Source: an uncultured Collinsella sp. (GTDB lineage: Bacteria > Actinomycetota > Coriobacteriia > Coriobacteriales > Coriobacteriaceae). Taken from it: a DNA stretch of 14,972 nucleotides. Location: positions 1 to 14,972 of the forward strand of contig CABQLI010000058.1 of assembly GCA_902464965.1 (NCBI GenBank). The letters run 5' to 3'. The notes beneath the pieces were generated by a model, which was not told where the DNA came from, ran no database searches, and saw nothing but the letters and a program-made list of their open reading frames with translations. Each line of letters starts with the position of its first letter. Position 1 is the stretch's first letter. The translations under genes were made by a program, and so were the position numbers. Below, one piece after another: positions 1 to 6,600 of this stretch.

Positions 1-10
1 TAAGCACCGC

Positions 11-50
11 ATGGATTCGAACCTCGGTCGAGGCGCGGGCGTAAAGCGGA
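11..50 (-). repeat. Degenerate tRNA T-arm-like repeat fragment
   Basis: Read on the minus strand, this stretch contains GGTTCGAATCC, the classic T-arm core, preceded by a GC-rich segment. It aligns with the left part of the structured element at 2830-2862: both run GGATTCGAACC, then a short variable piece, then CGGGCGT(A/T)AAGC on the plus strand. No complete tRNA can be folded: the five T-stem pairs are not all complementary, and no matching acceptor or anticodon arm is visible. I read it as a second, diverged or truncated member of the same repeat family. Whether a tRNA lies just outside the window on the left cannot be seen. Confidence 0.45.
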
Positions 51-63
51 CTATTTCCTGTCG

Positions 64-106
64 ACTCGTGTAAGATTCCGAGTAGATGTCGCGACTTATT
101 CGCGAC
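64..106. other. Two small hairpins upstream of the first gene
   Basis: Two inverted repeats lie in the untranslated stretch before the 144 start. The first is ACTCG (64-68) with CGAGT (79-83), loop of 10. The second is GTCGCG (88-93) with CGCGAC (101-106), loop of 7. Neither is followed by a T tract, so they are not convincing intrinsic terminators. A TAAGAT at 71-76 could serve as a -10 element, but no good -35 is found at the right distance. Function unknown. Confidence 0.3.
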
Positions 107-143
107 CACTCCTTCTTCAAGCGACCGATCAGGGTGATATTTC

Positions 144-2585
144 GTGGCAGAGCGTCCGACATACAAGCTCAGGTTTCTCGATCCCAAGAAGCGCTTTCCG
201 GCGATGCCCGAGCAGCCTGCGGGACGCTCATATGGCGTGGTCTGGAAACTCTTTGGCGAGGATCAGCGTGAATCTTGTTATGTCGTCGAATTCGTTGGCA
301 AAAGTCATGTGTCGCTTTTGGGCTACGTAAGCGTTTCGGGTGAGGTGTTCAAGGTGGACCGCCCCGTTAGCGAGGCTCCGCTGTCCAACGATCCCGACAT
401 GGAACTAGTCCTTGACGAGTCGGATTCCAGTATTGGTGAGATTATGGTAAGGGAAGCCAACGGTGCAATGCGCGCGTGCGCGCGAACCGTCGGCTCTCCC
501 GAAGGCCCCATGCGCGAGCAGTCCGACCACGAGACATGGAATTCGACTCGCGCCCTTCCTTACGGCGAGTTCATGGCCTCGATGTTCTTGCGCTACGTGA
601 TATTTGCCAACTCCGAAAGCGCTATTGCGAACACGGCGGGCGTCGACGGTCTCGATGCGGACATGCAAAACGTTGTCGACAAGATCAAGCTCGTAAAGTT
701 GTCCGAGCCGGTCGAGGTGTTTTTGGGCTTTAACACGGCACCGCTCCCTGATGCTATCGAGACGCTGCTTTACCGCGTTGACCATGCCGAGAATCCGAGC
801 GGTATCGAGCGCTATGCCGCCGCCCTTATGAGCGAAATTGACTTGCCCCGCCTGCGCACCATCGCTGCCAAGTCCGAGATGAGCCTGGCTCGCATTGATC
901 GCTCAAAGATTTTCTATCTCAATTTTGATCGTAGCCTGTTGGACCAGGACGAGATTGACATGCTGCTTGCCATCGAGTGCCGTCTCAACCGCCTCTCCGG
1001 CATCCTTGAGCGCATCGGGGCCGGATTGGCCCCCGCGGCATCCTCGCCGAGCCTTGAGGGCTGCGCGCTCTTTGATGCGTGGCATATCGCCAAGACGACC
1101 AACGATGTTCCTCGCCTGCTCGATACGGCTTCGAGCGATAACCCGTGGGCCAAGCCGGGAACGGTTTCGTGCCAGCCGGGCGGCGAGTGGGACGTGCGCA
1201 CGCGTTTTGCGCGAATCGTTGAGGCGCTCAACGTGGTCACGCGGCTCGACTATACCTATCGGGCAAACGTTGCCGAGGGGATTATGCTCGTTCGGTTTGG
1301 GCACTCTGTCGTGGATGCCATGCCGCAACGTGAATACGACGCCCAAGATGACGCCTGGCGCGAGCTGGACGAGGACACGCGTGCGATCTGGGCCGCGGAG
1401 CACGATGCGCGCGTGGCACTCACACTTGCGGCAGCGTGTTTTGCCGCGGGCGCCTGCATCACGCGCTGCTATGTGCAGATTGCTGCTCCCGACAGTGAGC
1501 AGGGCGAGCGCGTTGTCGCAACGTATTTCTTTGGGCGCGCGGCCTATCTGGCCGATTGCGTGCCTGTCGCCAAGGATCTTGAGAGCATGGACATGGACGA
1601 TATGCCGTGCAAGCGTGTGCTTGAGGCGTATGAGTCAACCGCTCCGGAGACGATTGAGCCTGCGGAGGTTCATGCTCGTCCGCGTGATGACCATCGCACG
1701 CTGCCGCCGGCGCTGCGCGATCTGCTACTTGCCGATACGGCTGACGAGTTGGAGGTCATGGAAGAGGACGACGACCCATACGTGGCCCGTGTTGTTGAAT
1801 TGCGCGAGCAGGCAAAAGTTGACCGTACAGGTGCTTTTGAAGGCTTTTCCCGTCTTGTCGAGGAGTTGGAGGCTAAGTGTGCCGTCGCCGAGCTTTTGGC
1901 GACAGGTCCGGTTCAAACGCAGTTTTGCGATAACCAGCTGGTGCGCATGGTGCTACCGGTGTTGGAAGAAGACCGCTCTGTGCGAATCCTTCGTGCGCCC
2001 GATGCGCTGTACTTTGCCCAGCACGAGATCTGCAGTTTTTACGCCGAGCAAGAGGACTTTGAACGAGCGCTGCCCGAGGTGCGTCATCTTTACGATCTGG
2101 CGCGCTCGTCCATGCAATCGCACTTCGCGCTCATCAACGTGCTTGCGCGTCTGGAGCGCTTTGACGAGATTATCGAGGTGGCGCGCCACGGCCTACGTAT
2201 TGCCAGCGATCGTTCTGCAATCGGCTACCTGTTCTATCGCTTGGCGTTTGCCTATTGGAATTGTGATCAGCTCGACCTGGCGCTGGCTTGTTACCGTCTG
2301 GTGCCGCGCGGTGAGGAATCGGGCAGCAGCGCGCTGGAAGAAATGCAGGGCCTTATGAACGAGATGGGCGTCAGCGAGCCTCCGACGTTCGAGGAAGCGG
2401 TCGAGACCATCCGCAAGGCTGGACTCGAGCTGCCGCCAGTGTCCGCCGTGACGAATCAGCTGGCAGATGCCGCTGTGCAACTGGTCGACAACGGCTTCTT
2501 TTTCCTGGCACGCGGTTGCATCTTCCAAATGTGGCGCACCATGGGCAACGACGAGCTCGGCTCCCTCAACCGCTCGCTGGGGTAG
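144..2585 (+). CDS. Uncharacterised 813-residue protein with TPR-like C-terminal helices
   Basis: I do not recognise the family. The GTG start is the first start possible after an in-frame TGA at 135-137, and AGGG at 131-134 is a modest ribosome binding site. The protein has no signal peptide or membrane segment, so it should be cytoplasmic. The N-terminal 600 residues are acidic and show no motif I can name. From about residue 614 to 730 there are paired amphipathic helices with TPR spacing, for example around ALYFAQHEICSFYAEQEDFE and the helix containing LFYRLAFAYWNCDQLDLAL, so this part probably mediates protein contacts. It stands alone: the next gene is tRNA-Ser 92 bp downstream, with its own promoter. 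Coding potential is strong (one long open frame with G/C-rich third positions); function is open. TPR assignment is by eye. Confidence 0.85.
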   Translation: MAERPTYKLRFLDPKKRFPAMPEQPAGRSYGVVWKLFGEDQRESCYVVEFVGKSHVSLLGYVSVSGEVFKVDRPVSEAPLSNDPDMELVLDESDSSIGEIMVREANGAMRACARTVGSPEGPMREQSDHETWNSTRALPYGEFMASMFLRYVIFANSESAIANTAGVDGLDADMQNVVDKIKLVKLSEPVEVFLGFNTAPLPDAIETLLYRVDHAENPSGIERYAAALMSEIDLPRLRTIAAKSEMSLARIDRSKIFYLNFDRSLLDQDEIDMLLAIECRLNRLSGILERIGAGLAPAASSPSLEGCALFDAWHIAKTTNDVPRLLDTASSDNPWAKPGTVSCQPGGEWDVRTRFARIVEALNVVTRLDYTYRANVAEGIMLVRFGHSVVDAMPQREYDAQDDAWRELDEDTRAIWAAEHDARVALTLAAACFAAGACITRCYVQIAAPDSEQGERVVATYFFGRAAYLADCVPVAKDLESMDMDDMPCKRVLEAYESTAPETIEPAEVHARPRDDHRTLPPALRDLLLADTADELEVMEEDDDPYVARVVELREQAKVDRTGAFEGFSRLVEELEAKCAVAELLATGPVQTQFCDNQLVRMVLPVLEEDRSVRILRAPDALYFAQHEICSFYAEQEDFERALPEVRHLYDLARSSMQSHFALINVLARLERFDEIIEVARHGLRIASDRSAIGYLFYRLAFAYWNCDQLDLALACYRLVPRGEESGSSALEEMQGLMNEMGVSEPPTFEEAVETIRKAGLELPPVSAVTNQLADAAVQLVDNGFFFLARGCIFQMWRTMGNDELGSLNRSLG

Positions 2586-2634
2586 GCGAAGCTTCCAAGG
2601 AGGAAAGGATGCTAGGCAATTAGAAAATTTCCTC

Positions 2635-2663
2635 TTGCCCATCCTTGGCTGTTTGGTTACTAT
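2635..2663 (+). promoter_or_regulatory. Sigma-70-type promoter of the tRNA-Ser gene
   Basis: TTGCCC (2635-2640) and TACTAT (2658-2663) are separated by exactly 17 bp. Transcription would begin near 2670, about 8 bp before the mature tRNA 5' end. Placement directly before a stable RNA gene makes this one of the better promoter calls in the window. Confidence 0.7.
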
Positions 2664-2677
2664 AGAACGGCTGTTAC

Positions 2678-2768
2678 GGAGAGCTGACCGAGAGGCCGAA
2701 GGTGCTCGCCTGCTAAGCGAGTATGCCCCAAAAGGGCATCTGGGGTTCGAATCCCCAGCTCTCCGCCA
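2678..2768 (+). tRNA. tRNA-Ser, anticodon GCU (reads AGC/AGU), CCA encoded
   Basis: The acceptor stem GGAGAGC (2678-2684) pairs fully with GCTCTCC (2758-2764), followed by discriminator G2765 and an encoded CCA (2766-2768). The anticodon stem CTCGC/GCGAG (2705-2709/2717-2721) encloses the loop CTGCTAA, giving anticodon GCT at 2712-2714. A long variable arm with stem ATGCCC/GGGCAT is typical of class II serine tRNAs. The T arm is TGGGG-TTCGAAT-CCCCA (2741-2757). All elements are intact, so this is a functional gene by sequence. It has its own promoter and terminator and is therefore monocistronic. Confidence 0.97.
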
Positions 2769-2782
2769 GTTTAACTTTAAAG

Positions 2783-2808
2783 AAGGGTCCCATCGGGGGC
2801 CCTTTTTT
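2783..2808 (+). terminator. Intrinsic terminator of tRNA-Ser
   Basis: AAGGGTCCC (2783-2791) pairs with GGGGCCCTT (2796-2804) around an ATCG loop, with one T-G wobble. It runs straight into a T6 tract (2803-2808). It begins 14 bp after the encoded CCA. A near-identical copy occurs about 191 bp downstream. Confidence 0.9.
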
Positions 2809-2824
2809 ATTATCGAGAAAGGGC

Positions 2825-2950
2825 GCTGGGGATTCGAACCCGAGAGGGCACGGGCGTTAAGCAAACGCGAAAGCGTTTGTAGCCCGTGGGCGAAAAGCCG
2901 CCAGGCTTTGAAGCCGGAGGGCATGCGTAGCATGCCCGGACATCCCCAGC
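2825..2950. repeat. Cloverleaf-like multi-hairpin element of unknown function
   Basis: An outer 8-bp stem, GCTGGGGA (2825-2832) with TCCCCAGC (2943-2950), encloses at least three clear hairpins and one weak one. Arm I is CACGGGC/GCCCGTG (2849-2855/2882-2888), capped by CAAACGC-GAAA-GCGTTTG (2862-2879) with a GNRA tetraloop. Arm II is weak: GGC-GAAAA-GCC (2889-2899). Arm III is GGCT-TTGA-AGCC (2904-2915). Arm IV is GGGCATGC-GTA-GCATGCCC (2919-2937). The left outer strand, read on the minus strand, is a T-arm core (GGGTTCGAATCCCC). No convincing protein is encoded and no known RNA family fits. It could be an RNA, a REP-like palindromic repeat, or a tRNA-derived mobile remnant. Confidence 0.6.
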
Positions 2951-3031
2951 TCTCCGCCAGTATGAATTTGAAGAAGGGTCCCATTTGGGGCCCTTTTTTG
3001 TGCGGAGAAAGGAGGCTGGGGATTCGAACCC
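2942..3031 (+). repeat. Second copy of tRNA-Ser 3' end plus terminator plus antisense T-arm motif
   Basis: This block repeats 2751-2841. ATCCCCAGCTCTCCGCCAG recurs at 2942-2960, the AAGGGTCCC terminator hairpin at 2974, and GCTGGGGATTCGAACCC at 3015-3031. Offsets are 191, 191 and 190 bp. The segments between these anchors have diverged, so the duplication is not recent. Only the 3' tail of the tRNA is present, so it is not a second tRNA gene. It may be the remnant of one, or a target-site duplication left by an insertion at the tRNA end. Confidence 0.75.
2974..2999 (+). terminator. Duplicate intrinsic terminator
   Basis: AAGGGTCCC (2974-2982) pairs with GGGGCCCTT (2987-2995) across an ATTT loop, with T6 at 2994-2999. 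The stem is the same as that of the tRNA-Ser terminator while the loop differs. This suggests selection on the stem, or retention after duplication. It would stop any transcript reading rightward through the cloverleaf-like element. Confidence 0.75.
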
Positions 3032-3033
3032 TC

Positions 3034-3066
3034 AAAAAATGAGGTGCCCCGTTGGACGCCTCATTT
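3034..3066 (-). terminator. Intrinsic terminator of the carboxypeptidase gene
   Basis: On the minus strand AAATGAGGCG (3066-3057) pairs with CACCTCATTT (3046-3037), 10 bp with one wobble, followed by a run of six T (3039-3034). It lies 25 bp beyond the stop codon of the minus-strand gene. On the plus strand no T run follows, so it works in one direction only. Confidence 0.8.
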
Positions 3067-3090
3067 CAGCGAGTGTATTGTTCTTCGATC

Positions 3091-4431
3091 TTACATCTCG
3101 GGCGCCTTGGCTACGGTCTCGCTCTCTGCCGTGAGTGGCCGGTTGTCGATGCGGCGGCCCAGGCGGTCGAGCTTCACGAGCAGCCACTCGATGGGATTGG
3201 GCCCTGCGCCTTCCTCGTCGGCAACTAGGTCCATGACGGCGATCTTGGTGCCGTCCTGCTTGAGCGTAACGCTGCCCACCTTGTCGCCCACATGCACCGT
3301 GCCCGAAAGATCGTCGTAGCTAACCTTTTCGGTCACCTCGCCGGCAAGGGAAAACACGGTCGCTTGCGCCGTGGGGTCGGCGAGCGTGGCGTCGATCGTC
3401 TTGTCCGTCCAATCTGTCTGGCTAACGCGCGCCATAAGCGGGTTGCCGTTGGCGGTCTTTTCCTGCGTGTTGGCGATCGCGACCGTCACCTTGTGACCGT
3501 AGTACCAGTTGGCAAGGGTTGCGGTATCGGTAAAGCGCTGGTCGGTGGTGGTGGAGTTCAAAACAACGGTGTAGATCTCGTCGCCATCGCGGTTGTAGGC
3601 GCTCGTAAAGCAATAGCCTGCATCGTCGGTGGTGCCGGTCTTGCCACCGATGTTGCCATCTTGGCCCAGCAAATAGTTATGCGTGTCCATGGAATGCGAA
3701 TGGTCGGTGCCGTCGGCGCCCGTGACCTCGATCCAGGAATCCTCGCTCGCTACGACCTCGCGGATCGTGTTGTTTTTCATGGCCTCCTGCATCATCAGCG
3801 CTACGTCGTGTGCGGTTGAGTGCATATCGCCAGCCCACTCATCAAAGTCCAGACCATGCGGGTTTTCAAAAAGCGTGCCGGTGCAGCCGAGCTTCTTAGC
3901 GCGCTCGTTCATGGCCTTCACAAATGTGGCCTCAGCGTCTTTGGTCTTAGGGTCGATCTTCTTGCCCACATATTCGGCGAGAACGATGGCGGCGTCGTTG
4001 CCCGAGGGAATCATCAGGCCGCGCAGTGCCTGCTCCACGGTAAGCTCGTCGCCTTCGAGCAAGCCAGCGGTCGAATTACCCACGGTGGCTGCGGCGTTGC
4101 TCACCGTGACCTTCTCGTCCATCTTGCAATTCTCGACGGTTAGGATTGCGGTCATGACCTTGGTGATCGAGGCAATCTTGACCTGCTCATCGGCGCCGCG
4201 GGCATAGTAGACGGTACCGTCTTTGCCCATGACGAGGGCATTGGTCGCATCGATATCGGGCAGGTTTTCGGCCGAGATGCCGCGCGCATCGGCGGTTTTG
4301 CCGCAAACATTGTCGGTCGTGAGCACTTGGGCGCCAGCGACGGTGGGCACGCCAGCGGCAAGGGCGATAGCGCAGACAAAGCCGGCGGCAAGCTGGGCTG
4401 AGCGCTTTGCAAAAGAGGTGAGGGTCTTCAC
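3091..4431 (-). CDS. D-alanyl-D-alanine carboxypeptidase, peptidase S11 (PBP5-like)
   Basis: A secreted serine peptidase that removes the terminal D-Ala from peptidoglycan pentapeptides and so limits cross-linking. Counting from the chosen GTG, the three active-site motifs are present and well spaced: SITK with nucleophile Ser88, SGN at 133-135, and KTG at 254-256. A signal peptide covers about residues 1-35 (basic start, then AAGFVCAIALAAGV, then AGA). The C-terminal part is a beta-rich region ending in an amphipathic helix around WLLVKLDRLGRR, the usual membrane anchor of the family. The GTG at 4431 is preferred over ATG at 4542 or 4500, because those lie at or upstream of a likely -10 and would put about 37 unusual residues before the signal peptide; its ribosome site is weak. 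Length is 446 residues. It is divergent from the VanR/VanS-like operon. Confidence 0.9.
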   Translation of the reverse strand: MKTLTSFAKRSAQLAAGFVCAIALAAGVPTVAGAQVLTTDNVCGKTADARGISAENLPDIDATNALVMGKDGTVYYARGADEQVKIASITKVMTAILTVENCKMDEKVTVSNAAATVGNSTAGLLEGDELTVEQALRGLMIPSGNDAAIVLAEYVGKKIDPKTKDAEATFVKAMNERAKKLGCTGTLFENPHGLDFDEWAGDMHSTAHDVALMMQEAMKNNTIREVVASEDSWIEVTGADGTDHSHSMDTHNYLLGQDGNIGGKTGTTDDAGYCFTSAYNRDGDEIYTVVLNSTTTDQRFTDTATLANWYYGHKVTVAIANTQEKTANGNPLMARVSQTDWTDKTIDATLADPTAQATVFSLAGEVTEKVSYDDLSGTVHVGDKVGSVTLKQDGTKIAVMDLVADEEGAGPNPIEWLLVKLDRLGRRIDNRPLTAESETVAKAPEM

Positions 4432-4470
4432 AGGTTTCGCTTTCGACGGGATGGTCTCTTCTGGAACTAG

Positions 4471-4499
4471 AGTATATCGTTTGCCGTCGTCGGCGATCA
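4471..4499 (-). promoter_or_regulatory. Candidate promoter of the carboxypeptidase gene
   Basis: TATACT on the minus strand (4476-4471) is a good -10 hexamer. It places a start site near 4464 and leaves a leader of about 33 nt before the GTG at 4431. The -35 position (TGATCG, 4499-4494, 17-bp spacer) is poor, so the promoter may need an activator or an extended contact. Confidence 0.4.
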
Positions 4500-4548
4500 T
4501 CGCGTGCGTGCGTGGCCCACATCCGCTCCCGAACGGGCACAAGGGCGC

Positions 4549-4563
4549 TTAAGGCCGACTTAA
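4549..4563. promoter_or_regulatory. Inverted repeat in the divergent control region
   Basis: TTAAG-GCCGA-CTTAA is a perfect 5-bp inverted repeat between the divergent carboxypeptidase and VanR-like genes. It sits 40 bp upstream of the regulator's -10. An operator is possible, but the half-sites are short enough to occur by chance. Confidence 0.25.
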
Positions 4564-4602
4564 TCACCCACGCTTGTTGTGTGTGGCGTGCGTCGCCTCG
4601 GG

Positions 4603-4623
4603 CATAATGGAGCGCGAGAGGAG
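4603..4623 (+). promoter_or_regulatory. -10 element and ribosome binding site of the VanR-like gene
   Basis: CATAAT (4603-4608) is a plausible -10, and AGAGGAG (4617-4623) precedes the ATG at 4629 with 5 bases between them. No consensus -35 lies 16-18 bp upstream (TGTGTG at 17 bp), which fits an activator-dependent, possibly autoregulated promoter. The 5' leader would be short, about 15 nt. Confidence 0.4.
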
Positions 4624-4628
4624 CACGC

Positions 4629-5324
4629 ATGAACGAGCGCATACTGGTAGTTGATGACGAGAAGGCCATCGCCGACTTGGTTGGTATCTACCTTACAAAA
4701 GAGGGCTTTGATGTCCAGATTGCCTATAGCGGGGCCGATGCCGCCAAGGCGATTTTGGAGCAGGAGTTTGATTTGGCGCTGCTGGATGTCATGCTGCCCG
4801 ATATCGATGGGTTTGAGCTGCTGCGTACGATCCGTTCCAGCCATACCTATCCCGTGATCATGCTGACGGCGCGCGATGCCCAGCAAGACAAGATCGGGGG
4901 CCTTTCGCTTGGCGCGGACGATTACGTGGTTAAGCCGTTCCGTCCGCTGGAGCTCATCGCGCGCGTGCACGCTCAGCTTCGCCGCTACACCAGCTACGGT
5001 AGCCGTGCGCAGGCGGCCGAGTCGCCGACCATTCAGCTCGACGGCTTGGAGATCAACCGCGACGCTCGTTCCGTGACGGTGGACGGTGCACCGGTACGCC
5101 TCACGCCCACCGAGTATTCAATCTTGCTGTATCTGGTCGAGCATCGCGGCAGCGTGGTGGCCGTGGAGGACCTGTTTCGCGCGGTGTGGAACGAGGACTT
5201 TATGCCCGGCTCCAACAATACGGTGATGGTGCACATTCGCCACTTGCGCGAAAAGATCGGCGACGACGCACAAAAGCCACGCTTTATCAAAAACGTCTGG
5301 GGCGTCGGCTACATCATCGAATAA
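4629..5324 (+). CDS. OmpR-family response regulator, VanR-like
   Basis: A cytoplasmic transcription factor switched by phosphorylation. The receiver domain (residues 1-120) has acidic Asp9/Asp10, phospho-acceptor Asp53 in LLDVMLPD, Thr80 and Lys102. The C-terminal winged helix (about 130-231) carries the conserved DLFRAVW and VWGVGYIIE segments. The stretch HTYPVIMLTARD and the run GADDYVVKPFRPLELIARV are very close to what I remember of enterococcal VanR, more so than to PhoB or OmpR. The length of 231 residues is normal. The gene begins an operon with the sensor 26 bp downstream and diverges from the D,D-carboxypeptidase, a plausible target. No vanH, vanA or vanX gene is in the window, so glycopeptide resistance should not be inferred. 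Confidence 0.92.
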   Translation: MNERILVVDDEKAIADLVGIYLTKEGFDVQIAYSGADAAKAILEQEFDLALLDVMLPDIDGFELLRTIRSSHTYPVIMLTARDAQQDKIGGLSLGADDYVVKPFRPLELIARVHAQLRRYTSYGSRAQAAESPTIQLDGLEINRDARSVTVDGAPVRLTPTEYSILLYLVEHRGSVVAVEDLFRAVWNEDFMPGSNNTVMVHIRHLREKIGDDAQKPRFIKNVWGVGYIIE

Positions 5325-5350
5325 CGCTTTTCGCTTGTGAGGATCCTGAT

Positions 5351-6589
5351 ATGACAAAAGACGATAGGCAAGCGTTCGAGGTGCCCGATCGGCTCTTTGA
5401 ATACGTGAGGTCGGTCGTCGACAACCGCGCGCTTGCAACGGTGCTGCTCTTTTTGCTGAGCCTGCTGCTGATTGGCATCGACAACATCGTCGGAATCTTG
5501 GCGGTGCTGCTTGTCGGCTTTTTGCTGATCGATCGATTTGAGGTCGTGTGCCGCTGCGTGGTGATTGGCGGCGCCGCGTGGGCCATGACGTTGGCGATTG
5601 GCGCCATGGCACTCGGCGGCATCGAAGGGCCGGTGTTGTTCGATGCCGGCTTTGTATTCAACATGCTTGGCTTTGTGCTGGCGCTTGCCGTGTGCGTGCT
5701 GTTCTTGTGCGGCCGCGCCCTGTACTACCAGGGCTACGAGCAGGGCGAGCAGCATGCCGATTGTGTGCTGGCCGCTCGTATTCAAGATCGCCTGATCGAT
5801 CACCCCGACACCTGGGACAACATCGACGGCGACTTCTTGGAGGTCGAGGGCGCCCTTAACCGCGTGCGTGACCGTGAGCGCAAGGTGCAGCAAGCTCTGC
5901 GTGACGAGTCGCATCGCAAGGACGATCTGGTCACGTACTTGGCACATGACCTACGCACCCCGCTTGCCAGTGTGGTGGGCTATCTTTCGCTGCTGCAAGA
6001 AGCTCCTGAGTTGCCGGTTGAGCAACGTGCGCACTTTACGGGCGTGGCGCTCGACAAGGCGCACCGGCTCGATACGCTCATCGAAGAGTTCTTCGATATC
6101 ACGCGCTTTGACTTCCACGATATCGTGCTCACGTGCGGCTATGTTGATCTGGGGTTGCTGCTGGCTCAGGTGACTGACGAGTTCTATCCCATCCTCAACG
6201 AGCAGCATAAGGAAGTCCAAGTTGATATTCGCGAGGACCTGACGGTGCTCGTGGATGGCGACAAGATGGCTCGCGTGTTCAACAACATCATGAAAAACGC
6301 CGTCGCCTATAGCTATGAGGGCTCGACTATCACGATTGAGGCCGGTCGCCAAGACGATGGCGGCGTGCGCGTGCGCTTTATCAATCAGGGCGATCCTATC
6401 CCTGCGGCTAAGCTCAAGGTGATCTTTGAGAAGTTCTATCGCCTGGATGCGGCGCGTGCGACTAATCGCGGTGGTGCCGGTCTGGGCCTTGCTATTGCCA
6501 AGGAGATCATCGCGGCACACGGCGGTACCGTTGCATGTGAATCGACGCCCGAACACACGATATTCACCATCGAGCTGCCCGCCGCATAG
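5351..6589 (+). CDS. Sensor histidine kinase, VanS-like, four membrane segments
   Basis: Partner kinase of the preceding regulator, 412 residues. The ATG at 5351 follows GAGGA at about 10 bp; a longer open frame to 5186 overlaps the regulator gene and is not used. Four hydrophobic segments are visible at about residues 27-43, 45-60, 68-90 and 97-120, with very short loops between them. The kinase core follows: H box with His199 in TYLAHDLRTPLASVVGYLSL, N box with Asn312 and Asn316, and G2 box GGAGLGLAIAKEI (374-386). The H-box region and the following helix (PVEQRAHFTGVALDKAHRLD) closely resemble VanS. Classical VanS has two membrane segments around an outside domain; here almost nothing faces outside. 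Signal unknown; cell-wall stress is an inference from relatedness and from the neighbouring carboxypeptidase. Confidence 0.92.
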   Translation: MTKDDRQAFEVPDRLFEYVRSVVDNRALATVLLFLLSLLLIGIDNIVGILAVLLVGFLLIDRFEVVCRCVVIGGAAWAMTLAIGAMALGGIEGPVLFDAGFVFNMLGFVLALAVCVLFLCGRALYYQGYEQGEQHADCVLAARIQDRLIDHPDTWDNIDGDFLEVEGALNRVRDRERKVQQALRDESHRKDDLVTYLAHDLRTPLASVVGYLSLLQEAPELPVEQRAHFTGVALDKAHRLDTLIEEFFDITRFDFHDIVLTCGYVDLGLLLAQVTDEFYPILNEQHKEVQVDIREDLTVLVDGDKMARVFNNIMKNAVAYSYEGSTITIEAGRQDDGGVRVRFINQGDPIPAAKLKVIFEKFYRLDAARATNRGGAGLGLAIAKEIIAAHGGTVACESTPEHTIFTIELPAA

Positions 6590-6600
6590 CCAGCGTGCCC

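Noticed and set aside
895..2358. 487-codon plus-strand frame inside the TPR-like protein gene
   Set aside because: Arg/Ser/Trp-rich translation typical of an out-of-frame reading; the 144-2585 frame is longer and has normal composition.
2609..2623. Strong ribosome site (AAGGAGG) followed by a four-codon frame ATG CTA GGC AAT TAG
   Set aside because: It lies upstream of the tRNA promoter, so it could only be in read-through from the first gene; nothing shows it is a leader peptide.
2825..2950. CRISPR repeat or array
   Set aside because: The hairpins differ in sequence, and there is no regular repeat-spacer pattern and no cas gene.
2942..2968. A second tRNA-Ser gene
   Set aside because: Only the last 25 or so bases of the tRNA are repeated; no acceptor 5' strand, D arm or anticodon arm precedes them.
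2193..3035. 280-codon minus-strand frame across the tRNA-Ser region (and a 191-codon plus-strand frame at 2467-3042)
   Set aside because: Both read through an intact tRNA gene and two terminators; such spurious proteins are a common result of translating tRNA repeats.
4432..4542. Longer N terminus of the carboxypeptidase starting at ATG 4542 or 4500
   Set aside because: It would put about 20-37 non-hydrophobic residues before a normal signal peptide and the start codons at or before a likely -10.
4629..6589. Glycopeptide resistance locus
   Set aside because: Only the VanR/VanS-like regulators are present; no vanH, D-Ala-D-Lac ligase, vanX or vanY is found in the window.
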